Assembly: GCF_001022965.1 (NCBI RefSeq)
Contig: NZ_LECZ01000022.1
Span: 186,001 to 250,000 of the forward strand
Length of the DNA: 64,000 nucleotides
Direction of reading: 5' to 3'
Source of the DNA: Enterobacter genomosp. O
Lineage (GTDB): Bacteria > Pseudomonadota > Gammaproteobacteria > Enterobacterales > Enterobacteriaceae
This document shows, piece after piece, positions 32,610-41,277 of this stretch. The stretch's first letter is position 1. Every line of letters begins with the position of its first letter. The notes beneath the pieces are model-generated. The model was given only the letters and a program-made list of their open reading frames with translations, was not told where the DNA came from and ran no database searches. The position numbers were made by a program, and so were the translations under genes.

Positions 32610-33397
32610 GGTAAACTCCAGCTTTAGCATTCTTTTCTGTAGGGAATATTTGCGTGCTTCTTATTTAATCGGACTTAAAACAAGGCATTAGCGCTTACCT
32701 CGTCATAAGCGTTATTGCTGGTGATAGTTTTAGCGGGAAATTAATCATCCATAAGAGAGCCCCATCACACCGCAGAATTACAGTAATTGCGTACATAAAT
32801 TCAGCGAAAAATGACATAAAAAAGGCAGGATTTGTCTGACAAATAAAACAGTGCTAAGCAGAATTATCCATAAGATTAGCTAAGAAATCCCTGATGCCCT
32901 GCGGCGGGCAAAATGGCACCCATTCCTAAAAAGCATTGAGCATGTGTTTCATCACGAAAGCATAACGAATCTGAATAACCGTTATTTTGCAGAAATTGAT
33001 TTAGCGCAAATTTACTAAAACATCATATATTCAAATTGATAAATCCGTATTTCCCTTTTTCACCGAGGATTATTCCATCTAAATAATCCCGAAAGAGTAA
33101 CAATGTGCACGCTTAATGAAAAACATTATTTATCAAAGGATTAAGAAATATTTATTTCATGGCGAGCTAATTGCATTTCTGTACTATATTAAACTTTGTA
33201 ATGTATGGTAAACACAGCCTAATTAAGAGTTTTCTTAGACCATAGACAAGGGTATGCTTATTTATATCGAACACAGGAAGTGTATTTCGGTCGACTTAGG
33301 TCACTGCAGAAATTGTATTTCTGCCTTTTCTTCGCATTTGCCTGGTGCTCAGGTTAAGCAACGGACATCACGTCCCACAGTCAATAAGGATATGAGT
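32610..33397. other. araF / ftnB divergent intergenic region
   Basis: Nearly 790 bp of AT-rich sequence with no gene that I can support. It must hold the araFGH and ftnB promoters. Apart from one AraC-like half-site (32856-32872) and a second isolated TCCATA at 32748, I cannot name further sites. A short open frame from 33254 joins ftnB but lacks family support. Confidence 0.55.
32856..32872. promoter_or_regulatory. AraC-like half-site
   Basis: AAGC, 7 bp, TCCATA: one mismatch from the AraC half-site pattern TAGC-N7-TCCATA. It lies upstream of araFGH, which AraC controls in E. coli. A partner half-site is not clear, so this is tentative. Confidence 0.4.
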
Positions 33398-33901
33398 ATG
33401 GCTACCCAAACGATGATGCAAAAACTTAACGCGCAGATGAACCTTGAGTTCTACGCCTCGAATCTGCACCTTCACTTAAGTGCCTGGTGTTCCGAGAAAA
33501 GTCTCACGGGCTCTGCCACATTCTTTCGCTCTCAGGCGCAAAGTAACGTCACTCACATGATGCGCGTTTTTAACTTCCTTAAGGCCTCAGGGGCAAATCC
33601 TGTCGTGAAAGCCCTTGATGGAATTAATGAAAATTACTCCTCCCTGGAAGAGCTGTTCCAGAAAACGCTTGAAGAGTATGAACAACGCTGCAGCACGCTC
33701 AGCAAGCTGGCCGATGAAGCCAGAGCGCAGCAGGACATTACCACCCTCACGTTCTTACGTGATATGGACAAAGAGCAGCAGCAGGACGGTATGCTGCTGA
33801 AAACGCTGGCGGATGAGATTCATCATGCGCAGCAGGCAGGTTTATGCCCTGAGCAAACCGACCGTCATCTGCTCGACATCGTGGCGGTGCAACACCACTG
33901 A
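33398..33901 (+). CDS. ftnB: Ferritin-like protein FtnB
   Basis: A 167-residue four-helix protein, same length as E. coli FtnB. Ferroxidase Glu17 is kept (NLEFYAS), but the Glu-Glu pair found in FtnA (AQEEMTHM) is replaced by Ser-Asn (AQSNVTHM), the usual FtnB difference, so full ferroxidase activity is doubtful. FtnB has been linked to repair of oxidised iron-sulfur clusters in Salmonella. AAGGA is 7 nt before the chosen ATG; an earlier ATG at 33392 is possible. Confidence 0.93.
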   Translation: MATQTMMQKLNAQMNLEFYASNLHLHLSAWCSEKSLTGSATFFRSQAQSNVTHMMRVFNFLKASGANPVVKALDGINENYSSLEELFQKTLEEYEQRCSTLSKLADEARAQQDITTLTFLRDMDKEQQQDGMLLKTLADEIHHAQQAGLCPEQTDRHLLDIVAVQHH

Positions 33902-34157
33902 GTTTTTAATCTGCTCCAACCGGGATGAGGGTTTCCCAGGAACTTATTAACCTGAAGCGATGAATTTTGTATCAGGCAAGTGAATAACTTACAGCGATGT
34001 CCTGGTCCGGCTGTAAATCGCCGAAGCGTTTCCGTTAGGCCGGGGCGAGGCGCAGGGATGCGCCGAGAGGGCGTGGCCTGCATGAATGCAGGCTCATGCC
34101 GTTACAGAGTAGCAAGGAACATAAAGTGAACGGAATGAGCACCAGAGCCGTATGTTC

Positions 34158-34192
34158 CCCCTCACCCCAGCCCTCTCCCATTGGGAGAGGGG
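34158..34192. repeat. Dispersed hairpin repeat, copy 2
   Basis: Second copy of the unit seen at 19904-19937: CCCTCACCCCAGCCCTCTCC, short loop, GGGAGAGGGGG. Only the loop differs (ATT here, AC there). Confidence 0.7.
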
Positions 34193-34309
34193 GCCGTCTG
34201 AGCAGGCATTATTTTATGGGGATCCCTCAGCCCACCGGAGGCTAGGCTCCCCTCCCTAATCTCCAACCTCCTGCTTTTGCTGAAATTTAACAAATCAGAT
34301 CTTGCTCCC

Positions 34310-34358
34310 AATGATTAACCACACAACGTGTAATGATTTATTTAATTACATAATCATT
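34310..34358. promoter_or_regulatory. AATGATT repeats before the C4-dicarboxylate transporter
   Basis: AATGATT occurs at 34310 and 34332, exactly 22 bp apart, and in inverted form (AATCATT) at 34352-34358. Repeats spaced by two helical turns just before a gene (start 34373) suggest an operator, but I cannot name the regulator. Confidence 0.35.
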
Positions 34359-34372
34359 GACGAGGGAGCATC

Positions 34373-35716
34373 ATGATCACCATTGAGTTTGTTGTCATTC
34401 TCCTCTGCCTGCTGACCGGGACACGTTTCGGCGGAATGGGGCTTGGGTTAATAAGCGGTATTGGTCTATTTATTTTATGTTTTGTTTTTGGTCTGCAGCC
34501 GGGCAAGCCGCCGGTCGACGTTATGCTGACCATCCTCGCGGTGATTGGTTGCGCCGCTACCCTGCAAACGGCGGGCGGCCTCAACGTCATGATGCAGTTT
34601 GCCGAGCGTCTGCTGCGCAAACACCCGCAGCACATCACCCTGCTCGCCCCGTTTACCACCTGGATGCTCACCTTCCTCTGCGGGACCGGGCACGTGGTGT
34701 ACACCATGTTCCCCATCATTGCGGATATCGCCCTGAAAAAAGGGATCCGCCCGGAGCGCCCTATGGCCGTGGCATCGGTGGCATCGCAGATGGCGATTAC
34801 GGCCTCCCCCGTTTCCGTTGCCGTCGTGTCGCTGGTCTCCATCCTGGCGGCCCAGCATGGGATCGGGCACGCGTGGGGGATACTTGAAATACTCGCCGTG
34901 TCGGTTCCCGCTTCACTGTTCGGCGTGGCCATTGCGGCCCTGTGGAGCTTGCGCCGCGGAAAAGACCTGGCTGACGACACAGAGTTTCAGGAAAAGCTGA
35001 AAGATCCAAAGCAGCGCGAGTTTATCTATGGCGGAACGGAGACGTTAATGGATCAACGTTTCCCAAAACAGGCCTACTGGTCCACGTGGATTTTCTTTGC
35101 CGGTATTGCCATGGTCGTTCTGCTGGGAGCATTTCCTGAACTGCGCCCCGCCTTTGAACTGAAAGGCAAAATGACGGCGCTGTCGATGAACCTTGTCATC
35201 CAGATGATGATGCTGATTGCGGGTGCCGTGATGCTGATGGCCTGCAAGGTCAATGCGTCCGCGATTTCTAACGGCGCGGTATTCAAGGCTGGAATGGTCG
35301 CGATCTTCTCGGTGTTCGGCGTGGCGTGGATGAGCGATACCTTTTTCCAGGCGCATCTCGACGAGCTAAAGCTGGCGCTGGAAGGCGTGGTGAAAAGCCA
35401 CCCGTGGACGTATGCGATTGTCCTGTTTCTGGTGTCAAAACTGGTGAACAGCCAGGCGGCTGCGCTGACGGCCGTTGCGCCTATGGGCCTTATGTTGGGT
35501 ATCGATCCGAAAATGCTGATCGCCTTTTTCCCGGCCTCATACGGCTATTTTGTCCTGCCGACCTATCCTAGCGATTTGGCCTGCATCGGCTTTGACCGCT
35601 CAGGCACCACCCGCATCGGCAAATTTATCATCAACCACAGCTTCATTCTGCCTGGGCTGATTGGAGTAAGCTGCGCGTGCGCGGCGAGCTACCTGCTGGT
35701 CCAGACATTCTTTTAG
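34373..35716 (+). CDS. Anaerobic C4-dicarboxylate transporter (DcuA/DcuB family)
   Basis: A 447-residue inner-membrane carrier with about ten to twelve helices. The family motifs GTGHVVYT, PERPMAVASV, SPVSVAVVS, LVSKLVNSQAAALTAVAPMG and PTYPSDLACIGFDRSGTT match DcuB and DcuA closely, so it should exchange fumarate, malate or aspartate for succinate during anaerobic growth. It is not in the usual dcuB-fumB or aspA-dcuA context, so it is an additional paralogue placed between ftnB and yecJ. The start at 34373 follows GAGGGAGC. No good FNR site was seen upstream. Confidence 0.88.
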   Translation: MITIEFVVILLCLLTGTRFGGMGLGLISGIGLFILCFVFGLQPGKPPVDVMLTILAVIGCAATLQTAGGLNVMMQFAERLLRKHPQHITLLAPFTTWMLTFLCGTGHVVYTMFPIIADIALKKGIRPERPMAVASVASQMAITASPVSVAVVSLVSILAAQHGIGHAWGILEILAVSVPASLFGVAIAALWSLRRGKDLADDTEFQEKLKDPKQREFIYGGTETLMDQRFPKQAYWSTWIFFAGIAMVVLLGAFPELRPAFELKGKMTALSMNLVIQMMMLIAGAVMLMACKVNASAISNGAVFKAGMVAIFSVFGVAWMSDTFFQAHLDELKLALEGVVKSHPWTYAIVLFLVSKLVNSQAAALTAVAPMGLMLGIDPKMLIAFFPASYGYFVLPTYPSDLACIGFDRSGTTRIGKFIINHSFILPGLIGVSCACAASYLLVQTFF

Positions 35717-35758
35717 CGGCATCAACGGGCGACACATACCGTCGCCCATCTGCCCGCA

Positions 35759-36010
35759 TTAGTGGGACTCACCCTGCGGCGTGAAACGCAGCTCAATCAG
35801 CGCGATGGCCTTCTGGATCGCACGAAGCGTAACCGGATCAGCGGCTGCAGGATGGCTGGCGAAATCGATGTTTTTCAGCTGCGTAGACATCTTCTCGCGC
35901 ACTTCAACAGGCGCAATCACGTCCAGAACATCAAGGATTTGTTTGATAACCAGCTGACATGCAACAACGTCAGACACCAGCTCCTGATCGGCGCTCAGGT
36001 TTTGTGACAT
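35759..36010 (-). CDS. yecJ: Conserved small protein YecJ (DUF2766)
   Basis: An 83-residue protein of unknown function, nearly identical in length and sequence to E. coli YecJ ([20 protein letters not shown] at the start, TPQGESH at the end). It has no signal peptide or membrane segment. AAGGAGAACG precedes the ATG. It keeps its usual place next to azuC and yecR. Confidence 0.9.
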   Translation of the reverse strand: MSQNLSADQELVSDVVACQLVIKQILDVLDVIAPVEVREKMSTQLKNIDFASHPAAADPVTLRAIQKAIALIELRFTPQGESH

Positions 36011-36090
36011 GGGGCGTTCTCCTTATTTAAAGGCGGCCATAGTAGCAAAACGCAGCCCCTTTCATCTCCCCTTCGTCGTCTGCAAAGACA

Positions 36091-36116
36091 AAAAAACCTG
36101 CCGAAGCAGGTTTTTT
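36091..36116 (-). terminator. Intrinsic terminator of azuCR
   Basis: Stem AAAAAACCTGC / GCAGGTTTTTT with a CGAA loop, T-runs on both strands, located just after the azuC stop. It would end the azuCR RNA on the minus strand. Confidence 0.88.
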
Positions 36117-36245
36117 TATCAGAACATGGCGCCCGGCGGCACGTCTTTGAACGTGCGGCAGTAATTGGCCCACATGCTTTTCAGGATTTTGCGCAGTTTC
36201 ACGATGAGGCTCCATTAACTTGTTATACAACTTTATTATCAACGT
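36092..36245 (-). ncRNA. azuR: AzuCR dual-function RNA (small RNA and AzuC message)
   Basis: In E. coli a 164-nt RNA here encodes AzuC and also base-pairs with other mRNAs. The same elements are present: CRP site at 36284-36299, AT-rich -10-like sequence near 36250-36257, the azuC frame and a strong terminator. The start near 36245 is estimated from promoter geometry. Confidence 0.55.
36119..36202 (-). CDS. azuC: Small membrane-associated protein AzuC
   Basis: A 27-codon gene reading MKLRKILKS, then MWANYCRTFKD, then VPPGAMF. It differs from E. coli AzuC (28 residues) at few positions. It is amphipathic and basic, as reported for the inner-membrane-associated AzuC, which affects glycerol-3-phosphate dehydrogenase in E. 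coli. The start codon is GTG at 36202, with GGAG 7 nt upstream. It is directly followed by the terminator. Gene calling often misses it because of its size and GTG start. Confidence 0.85.
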   Translation of the reverse strand: MKLRKILKSMWANYCRTFKDVPPGAMF

Positions 36246-36283
36246 GCCTATAATATGACCATTATCACAAAAATCAATATTTT

Positions 36284-36299
36284 TGTGACATCCATCACA
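36284..36299. promoter_or_regulatory. CRP-cAMP binding site upstream of azuCR
   Basis: TGTGACATCCATCACA has both consensus half-sites. Its centre is about 40-50 bp before the inferred azuCR RNA start, in keeping with CRP activation known in E. coli. It is also 138 bp before yecR on the other strand. Confidence 0.8.
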
Positions 36300-36436
36300 A
36301 TTTTCTCAGGGTATGGCCTGATAGCGGTCAACTCTGACCCGTTGCAAAGAGTGAGGGCAGAATGTCCGGCTATTCCAGGCATTGCAGCGGGCATCTGCGG
36401 GTACGATAACGTATTTCCATCCACTCAGAGCGATCC

Positions 36437-36775
36437 ATGAAAAGAGTCATTGTAGCCGGCACGCTCCTGCTGCTCGCAGGGTGCAGTATTAACCGCCAGG
36501 CTGAAGTCAGCAGCCTCGACGCGCCGAACGGCATCGTCCGCCTCGACTACGGCCAGGCAGTGCTGCAAAATGCGTATTCCGATGAGTATGTGAATAACGG
36601 CACGGCTGCAAAAGCGTGTCAGAGTATGGGGTATGCCACAGCATCTGCCTATGGTCAGCCCATCAAAACCTGCACCCTGACCAGCGGCGCGTTGTGTCTG
36701 AACGAGAGCGTGACTATTCAGTATAAGTGTATGGGGTACGCCGTTAACCCTAAGTCAAATAATCCGTGGTATTGA
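36437..36775 (+). CDS. yecR: Lipoprotein YecR
   Basis: A 112-residue predicted lipoprotein: signal peptide MKRVIVAGTLLLLAGC with lipobox LAGC, cleavage before Cys16. Four more cysteines in the mature part (KACQSM, KTCTL, ALCLN, YKCMG) may form disulfides. It matches E. coli YecR in the same place; there it belongs to the flagellar regulon, but its role is unknown. No sigma28 site is visible in the 130 bp upstream. Confidence 0.88.
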   Translation: MKRVIVAGTLLLLAGCSINRQAEVSSLDAPNGIVRLDYGQAVLQNAYSDEYVNNGTAAKACQSMGYATASAYGQPIKTCTLTSGALCLNESVTIQYKCMGYAVNPKSNNPWY

Positions 36776-36781
36776 TCGAGG

Positions 36782-36801
36782 CTGCCAGCATTTGCTGGCA
36801 G
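36782..36801 (+). terminator. Intrinsic terminator after yecR
   Basis: Stem CTGCCAGC / GCTGGCAG with a 4-nt loop, followed by TTTATTTATT, 6 bp after the yecR stop. Confidence 0.75.
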
Positions 36802-36976
36802 TTTATTTATTACGAACAAAAACAATTCGCATTAATAAATATAAATATCGCCAATGCGTTTTATTCCCATTCGTATTTTAAATAAAGAAATAAAAATTTT
36901 ACGTTTTGCAAATAATTAAATAACAAATTATAGTGTCGCTCATTGTGAACCAGAAATAATAAACCGGAGCGCCACC

Positions 36977-37474
36977 ATGCTGAAAACTGAAATGATCGAC
37001 AAGCTCAACGCACAAATGAACCTTGAGCTTTTTTCGTCTCTCCTCTACCAGCAGATGAGCGCCTGGTGCAGCTACCACAGCTTCGAAGGCGCAGCCGCGT
37101 TTCTGCGTCGTCACGCTCAGGAAGAGATGACCCACATGCAGCGTCTGTTTGATTATCTGACAGATACGGGCAGCCTGCCGCGCATTGAAACCGTGACATC
37201 CCCTTTTGCTGAATATAATTCTCTCGATGAACTGTTTCGCGCCACCTACGAGCATGAGCAGCTGATCACGCAGAAAATTAACGAACTGGTTCATGCCGCT
37301 ATGACCAGCCAGGATTATCCAATCTTTAATTTCCTGCAGTGGTACGTCGCTGAACAGCACGAAGAAGAGAAGCTGTTTAAATCCGTTCTGGATAAATTAT
37401 CTCTGGTGGGTAAATCAGGCGAAGGTCTTTATTTTATTGATAAAGAACTTTCCACTCTCGACACGCAGAATTAA
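36977..37474 (+). CDS. ftnA: Ferritin FtnA
   Basis: A 165-residue iron-storage ferritin that forms a 24-subunit shell. Ferroxidase residues are present: Glu17 (MNLELF), the Glu pair in [10 protein letters not shown] with its His, and Glu94/Gln127-type residues in YEHEQLIT and [10 protein letters not shown]. Length equals E. coli FtnA. Unlike ftnB nearby, the full ferroxidase centre is conserved. CGGAGC precedes the ATG by about 6 nt. A GC hairpin follows the gene. Confidence 0.96.
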   Translation: MLKTEMIDKLNAQMNLELFSSLLYQQMSAWCSYHSFEGAAAFLRRHAQEEMTHMQRLFDYLTDTGSLPRIETVTSPFAEYNSLDELFRATYEHEQLITQKINELVHAAMTSQDYPIFNFLQWYVAEQHEEEKLFKSVLDKLSLVGKSGEGLYFIDKELSTLDTQN

Positions 37475-37481
37475 TATCAAT

Positions 37482-37504
37482 GCGGTGCTGGTTTCCGGCA
37501 CCGC
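37482..37504 (+). terminator. Terminator-like hairpin after ftnA
   Basis: Stem GCGGTGC / GCACCGC with flanking GG/CC that can extend it, followed by GTTAATTTATCTTT. It lies 8 bp after the ftnA stop. Confidence 0.55.
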
Positions 37505-37608
37505 GTTAATTTATCTTTCCCCGGCATCAAAACCCGCATTTTTCCCTGAACGCCTTCTTTACGTCGCGCCTGACCGTCACCCCACGTCGGACTGGCGGCA
37601 GCGCAATG

Positions 37609-37649
37609 CGTAAACCTTGCATTACACCCCTTGTAACGGTGGTTTGACG
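37609..37649 (+). promoter_or_regulatory. tyrP promoter with two TyrR boxes
   Basis: Two matches to the TyrR box TGTAAA-N6-TTTACA: CGTAAACCTTGCATTACA (37609-37626, two mismatches) and TGTAACGGTGGTTTGACG (37632-37649, weaker). The second overlaps a -35 (TTGACG, 37644-37649) with TACTCT 17 bp on as -10. A strong and a weak box side by side, the weak one over the -35, is the E. coli tyrP layout, giving repression with tyrosine and activation with phenylalanine. Confidence 0.7.
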
Positions 37650-37717
37650 AATTACCGCTTTTGCCTTACTCTGCGCCGCAGATTTTGTTGCGGTTAAGCG
37701 TCGTTGTAGAGGAAAGC

Positions 37718-38929
37718 GTGAAAAACAGAACCCTGGGAAGTATTTTTATCGTCGCCGGAACGACAATTGGCGCAGGAATGCTGGCAATGCCCCTGGCGGC
37801 CGCAGGCGTGGGATTTGGCATGACCCTGCTGCTGCTGGGTACGCTCTGGGCCTTGATGTGTTACACCGCCCTGCTGCTGCTTGAGGTTTACCAGCACGTG
37901 CCCGCCGACACCGGCCTGGGTTCACTTGCGGCGCGCTACCTGGGACGTTACGGCCAGTGGATAACCGGCTTTAGCATGATGTTCCTGATGTATGCCCTGA
38001 CCGCTGCCTATATCAGCGGCGCCGGGGAACTGATCGCCTCCAGCGTTAATGACTGGTTCGGCTCTGATATTACCCCTGCGACGGGGGCTATCTTCTTTGC
38101 GCTCATCGGCGGCGGCGTGGTCTGCGTGGGAACATCGCTTGTCGATCTGTTTAACCGTTTTCTGTTCAGCGCCAAAATTCTGTTCCTGATTGTCATGCTG
38201 GTCCTGCTGGCGCCGCATGTGCATAAGGTAAACCTGCTGACGCTGCCGCTGGAAAAAGGGCTGGCGCTTTCCGCCATCCCGGTCATCTTCACCTCGTTTG
38301 GCTTCCACGGCAGCGTGCCGAGCATCGTCAGCTATATGAACGGCGATATTCGCAAGCTGCGCCGCGTCTTTGTTATCGGCAGCGCGATCCCGCTGATCGC
38401 TTATATTTTCTGGCAACTGGTCACGCTGGGCAGCATTGATTCTTCAACCTTTATGGGGCTGATGGCACAGCACGCGGGCCTGAACGGTTTTCTGCTGGCA
38501 CTGCGCGAGGTCGTCACCTCCCCGCACGTTGAGCTGGCGGTACACCTGTTTGCCGACCTGGCGCTGGCGACCTCGTTCCTGGGCGTGGCGCTTGGCCTGT
38601 TCGATTACCTGGCCGATCTGTTCCAGCGTCGCAATACCGCCGCAGGACGCTTACAGACCGGGGCAATCACCTTCCTGCCGCCGCTGGCATTCGCGCTGTT
38701 TTATCCGCGCGGGTTTGTAATGGCCCTGGGATACGCAGGGGTGGCGCTGTCGGTCCTTGCTCTGCTCCTCCCTTCCCTGCTGGCATGGAAGAGCCGCCAG
38801 CAGCATCCGCAGCAGGGATACCGCGTGGCGGGGGGAAAACCGCTGCTGTGCGTTGTATTTGCCTGTGGAGTAGTGATTATTCTGGTGCAGGTGTTGATTG
38901 CAGCGGGAATGCTGCCGGAAGTGGGTTAA
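37718..38929 (+). CDS. tyrP: Tyrosine-specific permease TyrP
   Basis: A 403-residue inner-membrane transporter (E. coli length 403) of the aromatic amino acid permease family with eleven hydrophobic helices. The N-terminus [20 protein letters not shown] carries the glycine-rich substrate motif. I chose the GTG at 37718 because GAGGA is 5 nt upstream and it matches the E. coli start; the frame is open to 37661. TyrR boxes lie directly upstream. Confidence 0.95.
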   Translation: MKNRTLGSIFIVAGTTIGAGMLAMPLAAAGVGFGMTLLLLGTLWALMCYTALLLLEVYQHVPADTGLGSLAARYLGRYGQWITGFSMMFLMYALTAAYISGAGELIASSVNDWFGSDITPATGAIFFALIGGGVVCVGTSLVDLFNRFLFSAKILFLIVMLVLLAPHVHKVNLLTLPLEKGLALSAIPVIFTSFGFHGSVPSIVSYMNGDIRKLRRVFVIGSAIPLIAYIFWQLVTLGSIDSSTFMGLMAQHAGLNGFLLALREVVTSPHVELAVHLFADLALATSFLGVALGLFDYLADLFQRRNTAAGRLQTGAITFLPPLAFALFYPRGFVMALGYAGVALSVLALLLPSLLAWKSRQQHPQQGYRVAGGKPLLCVVFACGVVIILVQVLIAAGMLPEVG

Positions 38930-38931
38930 AT

Positions 38932-38959
38932 AAAAAGGGGCTATCATCAGCCCCTTTTT
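38932..38959. terminator. Bidirectional terminator between tyrP and yecA
   Basis: Stem AAAAAGGGGCT / AGCCCCTTTTT with a 6-nt loop and T-runs on both strands, between two converging genes. Confidence 0.88.
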
Positions 38960-38962
38960 TTA

Positions 38963-39631
38963 TCAGTGCAAACAGCAGCTCTTAAACTTCTTACCGCTGC
39001 CGCAAGGACACGGATCGTTACGCCCAACCTTGGTGCCGTTCACCGTCGGCTTCTTCACTTCCGGCTGTTGCGGGTTGTTGACCCAGTATTGATATAAACG
39101 CAGTGCCGCAGGCTGGATGCTCTCGATGCTGGCGATATACTCCTCTTCGGACAGTTCATCCAGCTTTTCGCTGTTCTCTTCCGTACCGTGCAGCGCAATC
39201 ACATCAAGATCGGCCTTCAGCTCTTCCGGCAAGGCTGACCAGTCCGTCAGCGCCACGCCGCGCATGTAGCCGTAGCACCACTCTTCCACAACGGTATAGC
39301 TTTCACCGTCCACGTCGTTGTACCCAAACATCGGTTCAAACTGATCCGGATATTCGCTCAGGCGCTCGGCAATATCGTTCATGTGCTTAAAGCAGAGATC
39401 GATAAAACGGTTCATCTCACGATCGTTTTTCCAGCGCGGGATGTATTTCTCGCCACCCCATACCGCCACCAGCCAGGCATCTGGCTCAACGACAACAGGG
39501 CCGGAAAGCACTGCGGTGAGCATGCCGTCCAGCTCGGACACGTCAATAACCGACGCATCATCATGACCGTAAGACATTAACGTCTCTTCAAGCCACGCCA
39601 TTTCGCTTTCATTTAATGGGCCTTCAGTCAT
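38963..39631 (-). CDS. yecA: YecA, UPF0149 protein with SEC-C zinc motif
   Basis: A 222-residue protein. The N-terminal UPF0149 helical domain ([13 protein letters not shown] ... [18 protein letters not shown]) is followed by a C-terminal SEC-C metal-binding motif [15 protein letters not shown], as at the end of SecA. E. coli YecA binds ribosomes and zinc or iron through this motif, suggesting a role near SecA in protein handling. AGGAG is 8 nt before the ATG at 39631; the longer frame to 39742 has no support. Confidence 0.93.
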   Translation of the reverse strand: MTEGPLNESEMAWLEETLMSYGHDDASVIDVSELDGMLTAVLSGPVVVEPDAWLVAVWGGEKYIPRWKNDREMNRFIDLCFKHMNDIAERLSEYPDQFEPMFGYNDVDGESYTVVEEWCYGYMRGVALTDWSALPEELKADLDVIALHGTEENSEKLDELSEEEYIASIESIQPAALRLYQYWVNNPQQPEVKKPTVNGTKVGRNDPCPCGSGKKFKSCCLH

Positions 39632-40056
39632 CGCTGACACTCCTGATAAAAAGGAAACGATCCTAACACATATCTCACGCCTCTCCGGGCTGAAGTTTAG
39701 GTCTTTATTGCTGCAAAAACGTGCAAACCGTGACCTTTGCACAACTTATGGGCTTTATTGTTAACGATATGTGATCTCCGCTGTAATTTCTTCTCCTCCC
39801 GCAGGGCGGCATAACGCGGCGCTCTATACTCAAACAGGTCACAAGCCCGTCAATGGGTTAACCATTCTGGCAACGTTTTTGCTTGCTGTTCTTCGCGCGA
39901 TGCTGCGTAGGGAAACCTCGCCGTAATATGCAGGATGCCGTCTGTATCTTGTTCGTTTAGTGCATTTTGTTCTTGTTCATGTTTTGGATTGGCTGCGCCG
40001 TCGGGCGTTCGGGTTTACGCCGTGGTGCAAAAACCTCTTTGCTAAGGAACATAATA
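39632..40056. other. yecA / ABC transporter intergenic region
   Basis: About 425 bp. It carries the yecA promoter on one side and a long leader for the branched-chain amino-acid-type transporter on the other. The stretch near 39950-39990 repeats TTGTTC three times. No operator or RNA was recognised. Confidence 0.45.
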
Positions 40057-41178
40057 ATGTCGCTGAAATTTATCAGAACTCCTCTTTCTCTCGTGTTGGC
40101 CGGCTGCCTGGTGACGGCGTTTTCCGCCAGGGCCGATATTGTGATTGGCGTGGCCGGTCCGTTCACGGGTCCTAATGCCACCTATGGCGATCAGTACTGG
40201 CACGGTGCAACGCAGGCCGCTGAAGATATAAACGCTGCCGGCGGCATTAACGGTGAGAAGATCAAACTGGTTCAGGGCGATGACGCCTGCGAGCCTAAGC
40301 AGGCCGTGGCCGTCGCCAACCGTTTAGTTGACCAGGATAAAGTCAACGCCGTGGTCGGCCATTTCTGCTCCTCTTCCACGATGCCCGCCTCCGAGGTTTA
40401 CAGCGATGCGGGGATCATCGCCATCACCCCCGGCTCGACCAACCCGCTGATTACCGAACGCGGCATGAGCGACATGTTCCGCATGTGCGGTCGCGATGAC
40501 CAGCAGGGCCAGGTTGCCAGCGACTTCATCATCGACAAGCTGAAAGCCAAACGCGTGGTCATCATTCACGATAAAGACACCTATGGACAAGGTCTGGCTG
40601 ACGCCACCAAAGCGGCGCTGGCGAAACGCGGGGTTCAGGATGTGATGTACGAGGGTCTCTCGCGCGGTGAAAAAGACTTCAACGCGCTGGTCACCAAAAT
40701 TGGCGCACAAAAACCGGACGTGGTGTTCTTCGGCGGGTGTCACCCGGAAGCCGGCCCGCTGGTTCGCCAGATGCGTGAACAGGGTGTACAGGCGAAATTC
40801 TTCTCCGGCGACTGTATCGTCAACGAAGAGATGGTCACCGCGGCGGGCGGCCCGCAATACACCAACGGTATTTACATGACCTTCGGTAAAGATCCGCGCC
40901 TGATCCCGGACGGTAAAGCGGTTATCGAGAAATTCCGCGCCGGTAAATTCGAGCCGGAAGGTTACACCCTCTACTCCTATGCTTCCGTACAGGCGATTGC
41001 TGCGGCCTTCAAGGCCACCGGCGGCAAGGACTCAGCCAAAGCCAGCGAGTGGCTGAAAGCCAACTCCGTCGACACGGTGATGGGCAAAAAAGCCTGGGAC
41101 AGCAAAGGCGACCTGAAAGTGTCTGACTATGTGGTTTACCAGTGGGACGACAAAGGAAAATATAAGGAAGTGCAGTAA
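40057..41178 (+). CDS. Branched-chain amino-acid-type ABC transporter, binding protein
   Basis: A 373-residue periplasmic binding protein of the LivJ/LivK type (type I periplasmic fold). Signal peptide TPLSLVLAGCLVTAFSARA; mature start DIVIGVAGPFTGPNATYGDQ. Ligand-region segments VVGHFCSSSTMPAS and ITPGSTNP resemble LivJ, where the Ser-Thr-Ser positions bind the alpha-amino-acid groups. AAGGA is 8 nt before the ATG at 40057; upstream extension to 39967 has no support. It heads a five-gene operon. The cargo is probably leucine, isoleucine or valine, but a related amino acid is possible. Confidence 0.88.
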   Translation: MSLKFIRTPLSLVLAGCLVTAFSARADIVIGVAGPFTGPNATYGDQYWHGATQAAEDINAAGGINGEKIKLVQGDDACEPKQAVAVANRLVDQDKVNAVVGHFCSSSTMPASEVYSDAGIIAITPGSTNPLITERGMSDMFRMCGRDDQQGQVASDFIIDKLKAKRVVIIHDKDTYGQGLADATKAALAKRGVQDVMYEGLSRGEKDFNALVTKIGAQKPDVVFFGGCHPEAGPLVRQMREQGVQAKFFSGDCIVNEEMVTAAGGPQYTNGIYMTFGKDPRLIPDGKAVIEKFRAGKFEPEGYTLYSYASVQAIAAAFKATGGKDSAKASEWLKANSVDTVMGKKAWDSKGDLKVSDYVVYQWDDKGKYKEVQ

Positions 41179-41277
41179 CGGGACGGAGTCACGCTCAACG
41201 TCGGCGGGCCTGCCTGCCGGCGCGTAATAAACATCAGGCTGCGCGGCTCGCGCGGCCTATAAAACGAGCGCGCTAAG

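Larger units (their letters stand above)
33902..34372. other. Unassigned intergenic region with hairpins
   Basis: 470 bp with no gene. It contains a perfect hairpin (GCCTGCAT / ATGCAGGC, 34076-34093), the dispersed repeat at 34158-34192 and AATGATT repeats before the downstream transporter. The rest resembles assorted intergenic repeat sequence; no known RNA was recognised. Confidence 0.5.
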
